Shown here: positions 50,699 to 59,950 of the stretch, one piece after another
How the letters are laid out: each line of letters starts with the position of its first letter
Numbering within the stretch: the stretch's first letter is position 1
Assembly: GCA_945869475.1 (NCBI GenBank)
Contig: CAMBOV010000008.1
Coordinates: 1-64,000 of the forward strand
Source: Singulisphaera sp. GP187
Lineage (GTDB): Bacteria; Planctomycetota; Phycisphaerae; Phycisphaerales; SM1A02
Direction: 5' to 3'
DNA: 64,000 nt
Program-made: the position numbers and the translations under genes
Notes under the pieces: generated by a model
What the model was told of the DNA's origin: nothing
The model's input: only the letters and a program-made list of their open reading frames with translations
The model's database searches: none

Positions 50699-52618
50699 GT
50701 GCTCCCCGCTGGCTCGCGAATCTTTGCATCTCGCGCCATTGTGCTGGCGATTCTTGTCACGAGTGGATGCTCCGACCGTGCGCCGATCGATCCAACCGAA
50801 TCACTCGCAGTTGCGCGCCGCTACGCAGCCGGCGAAGGAGTTCCGCGCGACATGCACGAGGCGATTCGACAGTTCGAGATCGCGGCTCGCGGTGGCAATC
50901 GTGATGCTGCGCTTGAACTTGTTGTGATCTTCGATGAGGGCAAAGACGCTGCGCGCGATCCGGCAACTCTCGCAAAGTGGCTCAGAGTCGCAGCAGATCT
51001 CGGCGACGCGGGCGCGGCAATGCGACTCGCGCGATTGACCGATCGCGGCGAAGGAGTCGTGATTGATCCAGCGGCAGCGGCACAGTTGTATCTCGCCGCC
51101 GCAAAGGCTGGCAATCCTGAAGCCGCATTCGAGATTGGCGTACGAATGGCTGATGGCGTTGGTGTGCCAGTGGACGGCGCCAGTGCAGTGGCGTGGCTCG
51201 AGAGTGCCGCGAAAGCGAATCTCTCCGTCGCCGCACGCAAACTTGGATTCCTCTTCTCACAAGGCACTGGAATCACCGCCGATGAGACAACTGCCACCGA
51301 GTGGTTTCGAGTCGCGGCTGAAAAGGGCGACGCGATTGCACAACATCATTTCGCAGCGCGACTCTTGCAAGGCATCGGCATCAACGCGAATCCTGGTGAA
51401 TCGCTCGAGTGGTTTCGTCTCGCCGCAGACCAAGATCTCGTTGAAGCGCAGCTCATGCTCGCCGAAACTCTGCATGACGGAACAGCTGTCGCTGCAAACT
51501 CTATCGAGGCCGCGAAGTGGTTCGAGCGCGCAGGCAGCAAGGGCTCAGCGCCGGCACAACTTCATCTCGCTCGGATGTTTGCATCGGGAGATGGCGTCGC
51601 GCGCAATTCCGCTGAGGCCGCCCGTTGGTTCAAGCTCGCCGCCGATCAGGGCTCCGTTGCAGCGAGTGTTTCGCTTGGAATGTTGCACAGCGCGGGCGAT
51701 GGCGTCGCGAAAGATGGTCAGGTTGCGGCTCGCTATTTTCTCGCAGCGGCTGATCGTGGAGATGCCGATGCGCAACTTTTGCTCGGTCGACTCTTGCTCA
51801 ATGGCGAAGGCGTTCCGGCGAATGCCCGAGAGGCTGCAGCGTGGTTCGACCGCGCGTCACTCACAGGATCAGCCGCCGCGCAATATGAGCTCGCGCGACT
51901 CTATGAGTTCGGCGCTGGAATTCCCGCAGACAATTCAGAAGCGAGCCGTTTGTATTTGCTCTCAGCGACTCAGGGATACGCCGATGCCTGCCATGTGCTT
52001 GGCGTTCGCTACGACTACGGCAACAATGTTCCAGAGAGCGACCTCGAGGCCGCTCGCTGGTATCAAATCGCCGCCGAATGCGGGATCCCCGATTCAAAGT
52101 TTCAACTCGGACTCCTCTTCGAACGCGGTGATGGCGTCCCACAAAATGAAGGGATCGCCGCGCAGTACTACCTCGACGCAGCCGAGCAAGGATTGGACTG
52201 GGCGCAGTTCTGCCTCGGGCAACTTTATCGACGGGGTGTTGGCGTCTCGTTCGATCAAACCACCGCGTACGCGTGGCTGAACATTTCGGCAAGCGCTGGC
52301 AACGGCTCAGCCGCACACGAGCGCAACCAACTGCGCGTGAAGCTCACGAAAGAAGAGATCAGCAACGCACAAGATATTTCGTTGAAGTTGCTGAAGGTCA
52401 CACCACAAGTCGCACTCGCCAATCGCCAGCGCTTCTCTCCTCCTGGGCAGAAGCGTGCAGGAGCAGCCCTCACGGGATCGATGCAACCCAGCGATCGAAC
52501 ACGTGATCTCATCGGCGCTGGCGGCGCAAATGGTGGCGGCTCGAAGTCATCCAACGACTCGAGTGGTCCATCACGATCTCGTCCACCGCGAACGCCGCGC
52601 ACTCCAAATCAACGGTAA
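50699..52618 (+). CDS. Sel1-repeat lipoprotein
   Basis: 639 residues from the GTG at 50699. A lipobox (LAILVTSGC) suggests membrane anchoring. About 14 Sel1 repeats of 36 residues fill 40-560, such as EAARWFKLAADQGSVAASVS then LGMLHSAGDGVAKD, forming an alpha-solenoid for protein interaction. The tail (about 590-639) is Ser/Gly/Pro/Arg-rich and disordered. It is probably a scaffold on the outer side of the inner or outer membrane. It is separated by a strong hairpin from the convergent RNA-binding protein gene. Confidence 0.9.
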   Translation: MLPAGSRIFASRAIVLAILVTSGCSDRAPIDPTESLAVARRYAAGEGVPRDMHEAIRQFEIAARGGNRDAALELVVIFDEGKDAARDPATLAKWLRVAADLGDAGAAMRLARLTDRGEGVVIDPAAAAQLYLAAAKAGNPEAAFEIGVRMADGVGVPVDGASAVAWLESAAKANLSVAARKLGFLFSQGTGITADETTATEWFRVAAEKGDAIAQHHFAARLLQGIGINANPGESLEWFRLAADQDLVEAQLMLAETLHDGTAVAANSIEAAKWFERAGSKGSAPAQLHLARMFASGDGVARNSAEAARWFKLAADQGSVAASVSLGMLHSAGDGVAKDGQVAARYFLAAADRGDADAQLLLGRLLLNGEGVPANAREAAAWFDRASLTGSAAAQYELARLYEFGAGIPADNSEASRLYLLSATQGYADACHVLGVRYDYGNNVPESDLEAARWYQIAAECGIPDSKFQLGLLFERGDGVPQNEGIAAQYYLDAAEQGLDWAQFCLGQLYRRGVGVSFDQTTAYAWLNISASAGNGSAAHERNQLRVKLTKEEISNAQDISLKLLKVTPQVALANRQRFSPPGQKRAGAALTGSMQPSDRTRDLIGAGGANGGGSKSSNDSSGPSRSRPPRTPRTPNQR

Positions 52619-52635
52619 ATCTGCTTGCAAAAACA

Positions 52636-52669
52636 CAGCCAGCCTCCCGACGAATCGGAAGGCTGGCTG
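52636..52669. terminator. Shared hairpin terminator between Sel1 and RRM genes
   Basis: CAGCCAGCCT (52636-52645) pairs with AGGCTGGCTG (52660-52669). Inside, CCGA/TCGG extends the stem around a CGAA tetraloop. On the minus strand it is followed by GTGTTTTTGC, so it terminates the RRM gene well; on the plus strand it is followed by an A/T-rich stretch. It lies between two convergent genes and could serve both. Confidence 0.85.
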
Positions 52670-52705
52670 GAAATTGCAATTGAAAAACTAGTGAACTAGT
52701 TCAGA

Positions 52706-53116
52706 TCAATAACGGTCGCCGCCACGGCCACCGCCGCCGCCACCGCCGCCGTAGCCGCCGCTGCCGCCGCTGCGACCACCGCCGCCGCCACCGCCACCGT
52801 AGCCGCCGCTGCGACCACCGCCGCCGCCGCCGCCACCGCCGAACCCGCCACGACCACCGCCGCCGCCGCCTGTTGCAGGTGGACGAGCTTCGTTGACTGT
52901 GAGATTGCGACCATCAAATGGCTTGCCATTTGACTCTTCGATTGCCTTCTTCGCAGCAGCATCATCCGCCATTGTGACGAATGCGAATCCGCGCGAACGA
53001 CCTGTTTCGCGATCCGTAGCGATGAACACTTCTGTGACTGGGCCGAACTGACCGAAGAATTCGGCGAGCGATTCCTGCGTAGCCTTAAACGGGAGATTTC
53101 CTACATACAGCTTCAT
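52706..53116 (-). CDS. Glycine-rich RRM RNA-binding protein
   Basis: 136 residues. Residues 1-80 are one [14 protein letters not shown] carries RNP2, and [11 protein letters not shown] carries RNP1, both with the key aromatic residues. Residues 85-136 are Gly/Arg/Ser/Tyr-rich ([15 protein letters not shown]), like cold-inducible RNA-binding proteins of cyanobacteria and plants. Such tails promote RNA chaperoning or condensation. The coding DNA of the tail is made of GCC/CCG-rich repeats. It is transcribed alone, divergent from the chemosensory operon, with a terminator behind it. Confidence 0.95.
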   Translation of the reverse strand: MKLYVGNLPFKATQESLAEFFGQFGPVTEVFIATDRETGRSRGFAFVTMADDAAAKKAIEESNGKPFDGRNLTVNEARPPATGGGGGGRGGFGGGGGGGGGRSGGYGGGGGGGGRSGGSGGYGGGGGGGGRGGDRY

Positions 53117-53260
53117 GACATACCTTCCTTCAAGCGCAAGCTCAGCGAATCCCGATACGAAATGAAGCGTTGGTCATCGAAGCTCATGCGCAAACCTTGA
53201 TAATTGAATCACGGACATTCCGTGACTCGACCGAATGACTATACAGGAATCACACTCTCA

Positions 53261-55351
53261 ATGCACGCAACTCCCATCTCATTTCATCGTTCACTGCTCG
53301 GTCGCCTCTTGTTCCTTGGAGTTCTCCCCGCGACGCTCATCCTGATTTCCCTCGTCGCGTACGAGTCGCACGAGAATCTGGACCGCTACAGGGCCGACCA
53401 AGAACAACTTCTCACGATTACCAGCGAAGAAACCGCCGCTCTCTTTGATGCACAAAGTCGCTTTATGCTCGATCTTGCCACTTTTTTGGCGAAAGCGCAA
53501 GAGACAGGTCTCTACGGCAAGCGACTCGAGACGCTCGTGATCCTGAAGTCACTTCTCGAGGCAACTCCATTTGCGTCAGGTGTTTATGTTGACTACGAGC
53601 CCTCGCAAGAGGGTCCTGCAACCGCAGAAGAAACTCTCCCTCCAGGTGCGCTCTCGCCCACGGGTCGTTTCGCCCCCTATGTCTGGCGCGACTGGAGCAA
53701 AGGCGACCTCGTCAGTATCAAGCCATCGATCGACCAAGACACGAGCCTCTACTACGGAGGGATTCGCAAGGACTTTGAGATCTCCGGGGCGCGAGTTGGG
53801 CGCATCACCGAGCCCTACGTCTACGAAGGGCAGATGATCGTCGAGCAGACCTGCCCGATCGTGATCGACGGACGGTTCATGGGGATTGGCGGCGTCGACC
53901 GAAGCCTCAAGTCAATCGACGCCGAACTCCGCGCAAGTTGTGCGCGAGTGCACGCCGCTGGATTCCTGCTCTCGTCTGGCCGCAAGACCCCAGGCTTCGA
54001 GCGAGACCCAGCGTTCATCGCGGCGACGGTCGACGAGATTCGATCCAACGAATCTGACACGACGGGTTTGCTTCGCACGCGCCCCGTCACGACATCTCCC
54101 TACAGCGAACTCTTTGCGAAGTTGCGAAACTCCACGCACGGACAGCTGCAGTATGCAATCGATCCGGTGCTCAACGTTCGATGTGCGTTCGTGGTCGCGC
54201 ACATCGAGACCGGCGGATGGACGATCATCTTGCGACAGCCTGAAGGAGAGATGCTCGCGCCGATCTGGTCGCAGCTCTATCAGCAAGCAGGTGCCGCGTT
54301 CGTTGGTCTCATCATCATCGCTGTGCTCCTCGCGATTCCTGCCATTGCGATCACGCGGCGCATTCGCAAGGCCGTCGACGTCGCAGATTCGATCGCATCT
54401 GGGCATCTCGCAACCACCATTGACGTGGAGGTTGGTGGAGATGAAACCGCATCACTCTTACGCTCTCTGGATTCGATGGCACGCTCTCTGCAATTGATTG
54501 TGGCTGGCGTCAAGCGAGCGACCGTCAACATCAATGCCACCGCGACACAACTTGCAGCGACTGCGCGCGAACAAGATGGCTCTGCGCAATCCCTCGGCGC
54601 GAGCACCTCGCAGATTGCCGCTGCGGTCAAGGAAATCTCGGCAACAGCGACCGATCTCTCGCAGCTGATGCAAGGAGTCGATCGGGCGGCAAATGCGACA
54701 GCCGAACTCGCGCGCGATGGACGACAGTCACTGCAGGGCATGACGACGGCGATGGAGTCGCTCGACGACGGAACTCGATCGATCGCGGGTCGACTGTCGA
54801 CTATCAGTGAGAAGGCCAGTTCGATCAACACGATCGTGACGACGATTACGAAGGTCGCCGATCAAACGAATCTGCTCTCGGTCAACGCAGCCATTGAAGC
54901 CGAGAAGGCAGGCGAGCATGGGGTTGGATTCCTCGTCGTAGCGCGTGAGATTCGTCGACTCGCCGACCAGACGGCTGCTGCAACACTCGATATCGAGCAA
55001 ACGGTGCGACACATGCAGGGCGCTGTGAGCGCTGGCGTGATGGAGATGGATCGCTTCAGTGAGCAAGTGCGCAAGAGCGTGGGTGAGACCTCACGCATCG
55101 GTGGACAGCTCGGCGAGATCATTGCGCAGGTCGAATCTGGAACGCGCGACATTTTTCAGGTCACCGAAGGAATGAAAGCGCAGACCGAAGGTGCAAAGCA
55201 GATCGCCGATGCCATGGGACAACTGACCAGTGGGTCGCGCGAAGCCGTGACCGCTGCGCAAGAGACCTGTCGCGCCGCTGAAGCATTGCAAGAGTCGATC
55301 ATCGGACTGCGCAATGGCGTGGCCACCTTCAAGACATCCGATTCAGACTGA
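53261..55351 (+). CDS. Methyl-accepting chemotaxis protein (WspA-position receptor)
   Basis: 696 residues from the ATG at 53261. The first membrane helix is at about 12-32 (LLFLGVLPATLILISLVAY), followed by an extracytoplasmic dCache-like sensor of about 300 residues (YVDYEPSQEG, PYVWRDWSKGDLVSI). The second helix is at about 345-365 (FVGLIIIAVLLAIPAIAI), then HAMP, then the coiled-coil signalling domain with the conserved tip TNLLSVNAAIEAEKAGEHGV. It is the first gene of the chemosensory operon, and the only receptor in it. No CheB/R-docking C-terminal pentapeptide is seen (it ends FKTSDSD). Confidence 0.93.
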   Translation: MHATPISFHRSLLGRLLFLGVLPATLILISLVAYESHENLDRYRADQEQLLTITSEETAALFDAQSRFMLDLATFLAKAQETGLYGKRLETLVILKSLLEATPFASGVYVDYEPSQEGPATAEETLPPGALSPTGRFAPYVWRDWSKGDLVSIKPSIDQDTSLYYGGIRKDFEISGARVGRITEPYVYEGQMIVEQTCPIVIDGRFMGIGGVDRSLKSIDAELRASCARVHAAGFLLSSGRKTPGFERDPAFIAATVDEIRSNESDTTGLLRTRPVTTSPYSELFAKLRNSTHGQLQYAIDPVLNVRCAFVVAHIETGGWTIILRQPEGEMLAPIWSQLYQQAGAAFVGLIIIAVLLAIPAIAITRRIRKAVDVADSIASGHLATTIDVEVGGDETASLLRSLDSMARSLQLIVAGVKRATVNINATATQLAATAREQDGSAQSLGASTSQIAAAVKEISATATDLSQLMQGVDRAANATAELARDGRQSLQGMTTAMESLDDGTRSIAGRLSTISEKASSINTIVTTITKVADQTNLLSVNAAIEAEKAGEHGVGFLVVAREIRRLADQTAAATLDIEQTVRHMQGAVSAGVMEMDRFSEQVRKSVGETSRIGGQLGEIIAQVESGTRDIFQVTEGMKAQTEGAKQIADAMGQLTSGSREAVTAAQETCRAAEALQESIIGLRNGVATFKTSDSD

Positions 55352-55364
55352 ATGGAGTCCATCA

Positions 55365-55826
55365 ATGCGTGCGCTTGAAGTCTGGCTCGCGGAACACAGA
55401 TTTGCCCTTCCCGTGGCGGCAATTGATGAGGTCTTGCCACTCGTCGACTCGCGTGCGATGCCGCAGGCTCCTGCGTGGCTCATCGGCATGGTGCAGTTGC
55501 GTGGAGCGTTCGTTCCACTGATCGACTGTGGGCTGATGGTGAACGATTCTCCTGTGACGCGCACGATGAACGCGCGCATCATCCTGCTGCAAGTCGGTGC
55601 AACGGGAGGAGCGATTCGATTAGCTCTCTTGGTTGACGCCGTGGGTGCAGTCGTCACACTGAACCCTGACGCCGAGGGCACCCACCCTGGGCTTGAGCGA
55701 GTCGCATGCGGCGCACTCGGCACGATGATGTTGGATGCATCGGGCGAGATCACCTTGATCGAAGTCACCAAACTTCTCTCGGATGAAGATCGAAAACTCT
55801 TCCGCGATTCGACGAAGTCGGTATGA
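55365..55826 (+). CDS. cheW: CheW-like coupling protein (WspB position)
   Basis: 153 residues from the ATG at 55365. It is a CheW fold: FALPVAAIDEVLPLVDSRAM, PAWLIGMVQLRGAFVPLIDC and LALLVDAVGAVVTL. It should link the receptor to the CheA kinase. It lies 13 bases after the receptor gene and overlaps cheR by four bases (ATGA), so translation is coupled. Confidence 0.9.
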   Translation: MRALEVWLAEHRFALPVAAIDEVLPLVDSRAMPQAPAWLIGMVQLRGAFVPLIDCGLMVNDSPVTRTMNARIILLQVGATGGAIRLALLVDAVGAVVTLNPDAEGTHPGLERVACGALGTMMLDASGEITLIEVTKLLSDEDRKLFRDSTKSV

Positions 55827-57070
55827 ACGGCTCTCCCGCCTCGCACGACATTGAACTCTTGAGCAGACTTCTCGCGCAGCGAGGAAATCTTTCGCTGGCT
55901 CTTCTTGAGGGTCCGGGATTCGTCAGCGCTGTTCGCATGCGGATGAGCGCGCTTGAAATCACCGACTCGGCGGCCTTTGCTGCACGCGTGGCGAGCGATG
56001 AGCGTGAGTTTCAGATTCTCGCGAGTGAGATTGCGGTGCCTGAAACATGGCTCTTTCGCTATGGCGCGAGCTACGAGTACCTGCGCGACTCCTTGATCGC
56101 ACTTCGGCGCACTCGCGGTGGATCGCTTTCGTGCGCGAGTCTCGGATGTGCCACAGGCGTTGAAGCGTGGTGCATCGCAGCGTGCGCTCTTGCTGCGGGA
56201 TGGCCCGCTGAGAGTCTCACCGTGCACGCGATCGATCGCAATCCCATCGCGATCGAAAGTGCGCAGGCAGGTCGCATCTCGCACGGAAATGTTCGAAGTG
56301 AGTTTCCTTCGTGGGCGGCTCCTTGGATTTCGCTCACGACTGACGGCGTCGAACTCTCGCGCGAGGTGCGCCAATGCGTTCGAGTGCGCGCCGGCGACCT
56401 CTTCACGACGAACGACTTGCTCGCCTCTGACTGCGATGTGATTTTTTGCCGCAACGTGCTGATCTACTTGGACGCGCCCGCGCGAATGTTGTTGCGTGAC
56501 CGGATCGCACAATGGCTTGGTGCCGATGGCATCCTCCTGCTTGGACATGCCGATGCATTTCCGCGCGGCGAGATCTTCGAGTCGATCGGTCCCCCATCTG
56601 CATTCGCCCTGCGGCACAAAAAAGCCGCGGCGCCCCCGCCACCGGCGCCATCGCCGCCTCGAGCGCGCGTGGAACTGCGCGCGCCGCTCTCGCACAACCA
56701 GTTGCAACGACCCCGCACTGAGCCAGCGCCGCGCGAACGGGCTGCAGATGAGCTCGCGCGCGATCACGCCACACTCATGCGGCAGGTGCACGAACTCGTC
56801 CACGCAAACCAGTTCGCGAGGGCACGCACGCTCACCGAGACAGCGGTCACTCAATCTCCCGGATGCGTCGAACTGCTCGAAACACTTGGGGGAATTCTCT
56901 CGGCACAAAACGAGCTTGCGCGCGCTCATCAGGTGTACCAACGGGTCGTATACCTTGAGCCTGATCATGGTCCTGCCCTGCTCGCGCTCGCCGAACTCTC
57001 TGCAGCACTGGACCGTCCAGAAGAGGCTGAGCGCTTTCGTGCTCGGGTGAAACGGTTGATCGACACATGA
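55823..57070 (+). CDS. cheR: CheR methyltransferase with C-terminal TPR (WspC position)
   Basis: 415 residues. It methylates receptor glutamates with SAM. The CheR core (about 15-265) has SEIAVPETWLFRYGASYEYL, CASLGCATGVEAWCIAACAL as the SAM loop, HAIDRNPIAIESA, and VIFCRNVLIYLDAPARMLLR. A Pro/Ala linker (about 275-300) leads to two TPR-like repeats ending LAELSAALDRPEEAERFR. A CheR-TPR of this kind is the WspC type. Confidence 0.94.
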   Translation: MNGSPASHDIELLSRLLAQRGNLSLALLEGPGFVSAVRMRMSALEITDSAAFAARVASDEREFQILASEIAVPETWLFRYGASYEYLRDSLIALRRTRGGSLSCASLGCATGVEAWCIAACALAAGWPAESLTVHAIDRNPIAIESAQAGRISHGNVRSEFPSWAAPWISLTTDGVELSREVRQCVRVRAGDLFTTNDLLASDCDVIFCRNVLIYLDAPARMLLRDRIAQWLGADGILLLGHADAFPRGEIFESIGPPSAFALRHKKAAAPPPPAPSPPRARVELRAPLSHNQLQRPRTEPAPRERAADELARDHATLMRQVHELVHANQFARARTLTETAVTQSPGCVELLETLGGILSAQNELARAHQVYQRVVYLEPDHGPALLALAELSAALDRPEEAERFRARVKRLIDT

Positions 57071-57083
57071 CACGATCGCACAG

Positions 57084-57665
57084 ATGAGTTCAACGCAACC
57101 TCCAACTCCACATGATCCGCGCAGTGCGATGTCACGCCTTCTGGGTCGACCGACGAATCCGATGACCGTTGCGCAGTCGACGAAGGCGATCGCTCCTGCG
57201 CGATCCCTTCGCCGCGAAGCGCAATTCAACGTGCTCATTGTGCGTTGCGCCAATGAGTGGTTCGCACTTCCTGCGGCATCGGTGGTGCATGTTTCACGTG
57301 TGACCAAGGTGCACGCCCTGCCCCACCGAACATCCGTGGGGTTTCGCGGCCTCACAGCGCTTTCTGGCGCGGTTGTGCCCGTGATCGATCTCATTGCACT
57401 GCTGGGACTCCGTCTCGGCGACGAGTCGCTCGCGCGCAATGCGCGCATGGTGACTGTCGGTGATGCGCATGCCCCCTTTGCATTCGAGGCAGACGATGTT
57501 CCGGGCGTCTACGCGATCGCTCATTCGGCGTTGCAATCACTGCCGCTGACCGTTGAGAGCGCGCCCAAGCGCATCTCGAGTGGACTCTTGATGACTCCAC
57601 ACGGAACAGCCTCGTTGATCGATCCAGAACGGCTCTTCGCAGAATTCAGGAGCGCACTGGCGTAA
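57084..57665 (+). CDS. cheW: Second CheW-like coupling protein (WspD position)
   Basis: 193 residues. After about 45 disordered residues comes a CheW fold: NVLIVRCANEWFALPAASVV, PHRTSVGFRGLTALSGAVVP, VIDLIALLGLRLG and ISSGLLMTPHGTASLIDPER. A long CheW between cheR and cheA corresponds to WspD. It lies 13 bases after cheR and five before cheA. Confidence 0.92.
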   Translation: MSSTQPPTPHDPRSAMSRLLGRPTNPMTVAQSTKAIAPARSLRREAQFNVLIVRCANEWFALPAASVVHVSRVTKVHALPHRTSVGFRGLTALSGAVVPVIDLIALLGLRLGDESLARNARMVTVGDAHAPFAFEADDVPGVYAIAHSALQSLPLTVESAPKRISSGLLMTPHGTASLIDPERLFAEFRSALA

Positions 57666-57670
57666 CGCAC

Positions 57671-59950
57671 ATGGACCTCGGTGGATTCTCAATGTTCGAT
57701 CTCTTTCGCACCGAAGTGCAGCAGCACTGCGCGTGCCTTGCCGATGGACTCGTCGCGCTCGAACAGAATGCGAGCCAACCCACACTGGTCGAGCCACTCA
57801 TGCGTGCTGCCCACTCGGTAAAGGGCGCTGCACGAATCATCAACTTGGATGGCGCCGTGGCACTCGCGCATGCGATGGAAGAGTGTCTCGTGCGCATTCA
57901 GCGCGGCGTCGAAGTTCCAGTGCCCGCGCGCATCGATGACCTTCTCAAGGGAAGCGACATCTTGTTGTCGCTTGCTGATCACGCGACCGAAGAAGAGGCG
58001 CGCAGTTGGCTCGAAGGCGAAGCCGCTGCGATTGCCGTACTCGCTCAGGCACTGACGCTTCCTGCTGCGGCGAAAACGGCGGCGGCTGTCACTGCGCCCA
58101 CCGCGCCTGTTGCAGTCGTGACGCCACAACCGATCGTCGCGCCTGTTGCAGTCGTGACGCCGCAACCGATCGTCGCCCCTGCGAGTGCAGCGGTCGAAGT
58201 GGCGCCATCCACTGCTGCCGCTTCTGTTTCTGCTGCGGGCGCAGGCGTGCTCGTCGCCTCATCGCGACTCGAGAAGTTGCTGCAACTCTCGGGTGAGTCG
58301 CTTGTCGAAGCTCGCCGCCTCGATTCGATTCGCCGAACACTTGGACGCGCCAAGAACGCGCACCGCACTCTTTCAGATGCGCTCGACTCGCTCGAAGTCA
58401 CAGGATCGCGCGCAGGCGAGGCGATGAGCGCTGTTGAGACGAGCCGCCTTGCGCTTGAGGAGGCGCTGAGCCAAGTCGAAGAGCACCTGCGACGGGGAGA
58501 GGAACTCGCAAGCGCCTTGCACAATGAAGCGGTCGCAAGTCGAATGCGTCCCTTTGGGGATGCGTGCGGTGCGCTTCCTCGTTCGGTTCGCGACGTTGCT
58601 CGAACACTTGGCAAAGATGTGCGGCTCGTCATTTCTGGAGCGCAAGTTCCAGTCGACCGAGAGATTCTCCGGCAACTTGAAGCGCCGCTCGGTCATCTTG
58701 TGCGCAATGCGATCGATCACGGCATCGAAACTCCAGACGAGCGGGTCACCGCCGGAAAATCGCGACATGCGACCTTGTGGGTCGAAGCGCGCCATCATGC
58801 TGGCAGCTTGGTTGTCGAAGTGCGAGAGGATGGCCGCGGGATCAACCGCGACAACTTGCGAGCGCGTATCGCGACCAAGAACCTCTCGTCAGCTGAAATG
58901 CTTGCGACGATGGCTGACGCTGAGCTCTTTGACTTTCTCTTTCTTCCTGGATTCTCGACCGCGGCGCAGGTCACCGACATTTCAGGGCGAGGTGTGGGAC
59001 TCGATGTCGTGCAGTCGATGGCGCATGCGGTGGGCGGATCGGTCGAAGTTCGCTCGAGTCCACGTGGCACCGCGTTCTCGCTGCGACTTCCCGTGACGCT
59101 CTCGATCGTGCGCGCGGCGGTCATCTCGATCGCGGGCGAGACCTACGCGCTTGCACTCGCGCGACTCGAACGAATCGATCGCATCGCACGAACCGAGATC
59201 AAGAACGTCGAGGGACGACCCACAACGATGATCCGTGGTGACACAGTGGGCTTGGTTCATGCGACAGATTTGCTCGAATTGAAGCCGACCGCGTCACAAG
59301 ATTCGCGCGACGATCTGGCCGTCGTGAGCCTGCAGGCTGCGGGACGCACAGTCGGACTGATCGTCGATGCGTTCCTCGGCGAAGAAGATCTCGTGGTTCG
59401 CAAGCTTGATGCGCGGCTTGGCGAAGTTGCGCACGTCGACGCAGCGAGCATTCGAGAGAATGGCGACCTGCTGCTCATTCTCGATGCAGATGATCTCGTG
59501 CAGTCGACGCTCCAACTGCTCGAACAGGGACGACTGCGCGGCGATGGTGGACGGTCGGCAGCGACCGTTCGCCGCAAGAAGCGCATCTTGGTCGTCGAAG
59601 ATTCGATCACGGTGCGCGAAGTCGAACGTCAGATGCTGCTGCGAGCGGGATACCTCGTCGACACGGCAGTCGATGGCGTCGACGGCTGGAACGCTGTGCA
59701 GAAGCAGTCGTACGACCTCATCGTCAGCGATGTCGACATGCCGCGGATGAACGGAATCGAATTCGTACGAAAACTTCGCGCCGATCGTCGGTTTGAGCGC
59801 ATCCCCGTCGTGATCGTGAGCTACAAAGATCGCGAAGAAGATCGCCTCGCTGGACTCGAAGTCGGCGCTTCGGCCTATCTCACCAAGGGATCCTTTCAGG
59901 ACCGATCGTTTCTTCAGACGATCGCTGACCTCGTCGGATCGACCACCTGA
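57671..59950 (+). CDS. cheA: CheA-type histidine kinase with C-terminal receiver (WspE position)
   Basis: 759 residues. The Hpt domain at 1-115 has MRAAHSVKGAARI with the phospho-His (about 47). A Val/Pro/Gln linker with a 36-base tandem repeat follows. The dimerisation and ATPase region has the N box LGHLVRNAIDHGIE, REDGRGINRDNL and GRGVGLDVVQSM. A CheW-like domain follows (PVTLSIVRAAVISIAGETYA, LVDLLELK-like VHATDLLELK). The C-terminal REC domain (about 635-755) has ILVVEDS, phospho-Asp in LIVSDVDMPRMNG, and VSYKDREEDR. A CheA-REC hybrid is characteristic of WspE. The ATG at 57692 is an alternative start. Confidence 0.95.
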   Translation: MDLGGFSMFDLFRTEVQQHCACLADGLVALEQNASQPTLVEPLMRAAHSVKGAARIINLDGAVALAHAMEECLVRIQRGVEVPVPARIDDLLKGSDILLSLADHATEEEARSWLEGEAAAIAVLAQALTLPAAAKTAAAVTAPTAPVAVVTPQPIVAPVAVVTPQPIVAPASAAVEVAPSTAAASVSAAGAGVLVASSRLEKLLQLSGESLVEARRLDSIRRTLGRAKNAHRTLSDALDSLEVTGSRAGEAMSAVETSRLALEEALSQVEEHLRRGEELASALHNEAVASRMRPFGDACGALPRSVRDVARTLGKDVRLVISGAQVPVDREILRQLEAPLGHLVRNAIDHGIETPDERVTAGKSRHATLWVEARHHAGSLVVEVREDGRGINRDNLRARIATKNLSSAEMLATMADAELFDFLFLPGFSTAAQVTDISGRGVGLDVVQSMAHAVGGSVEVRSSPRGTAFSLRLPVTLSIVRAAVISIAGETYALALARLERIDRIARTEIKNVEGRPTTMIRGDTVGLVHATDLLELKPTASQDSRDDLAVVSLQAAGRTVGLIVDAFLGEEDLVVRKLDARLGEVAHVDAASIRENGDLLLILDADDLVQSTLQLLEQGRLRGDGGRSAATVRRKKRILVVEDSITVREVERQMLLRAGYLVDTAVDGVDGWNAVQKQSYDLIVSDVDMPRMNGIEFVRKLRADRRFERIPVVIVSYKDREEDRLAGLEVGASAYLTKGSFQDRSFLQTIADLVGSTT
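58106..58177. repeat. Two 36-base tandem repeats in the cheA linker
   Basis: The unit beginning CCTGTTGCAGTCGTGACGCC lies at 58106-58141 and 58142-58177 with two mismatches. It encodes PVAVVTPQPIVA twice in the flexible linker between the Hpt and kinase core, so it changes linker length without disturbing the frame. Confidence 0.9.

Noticed and set aside
52706-52870. GCC/CCG-rich repeats that look like a short tandem array.
   Set aside because: They are the codons of the Gly-rich tail of the RRM protein, not a CRISPR or intergenic repeat.
55343-57448. A 701-codon open frame antisense to cheW-cheR-cheW.
   Set aside because: It shadows the codon pattern of clear plus-strand genes in GC-rich DNA, is very rich in Arg/Ser/Cys and shows no domain.
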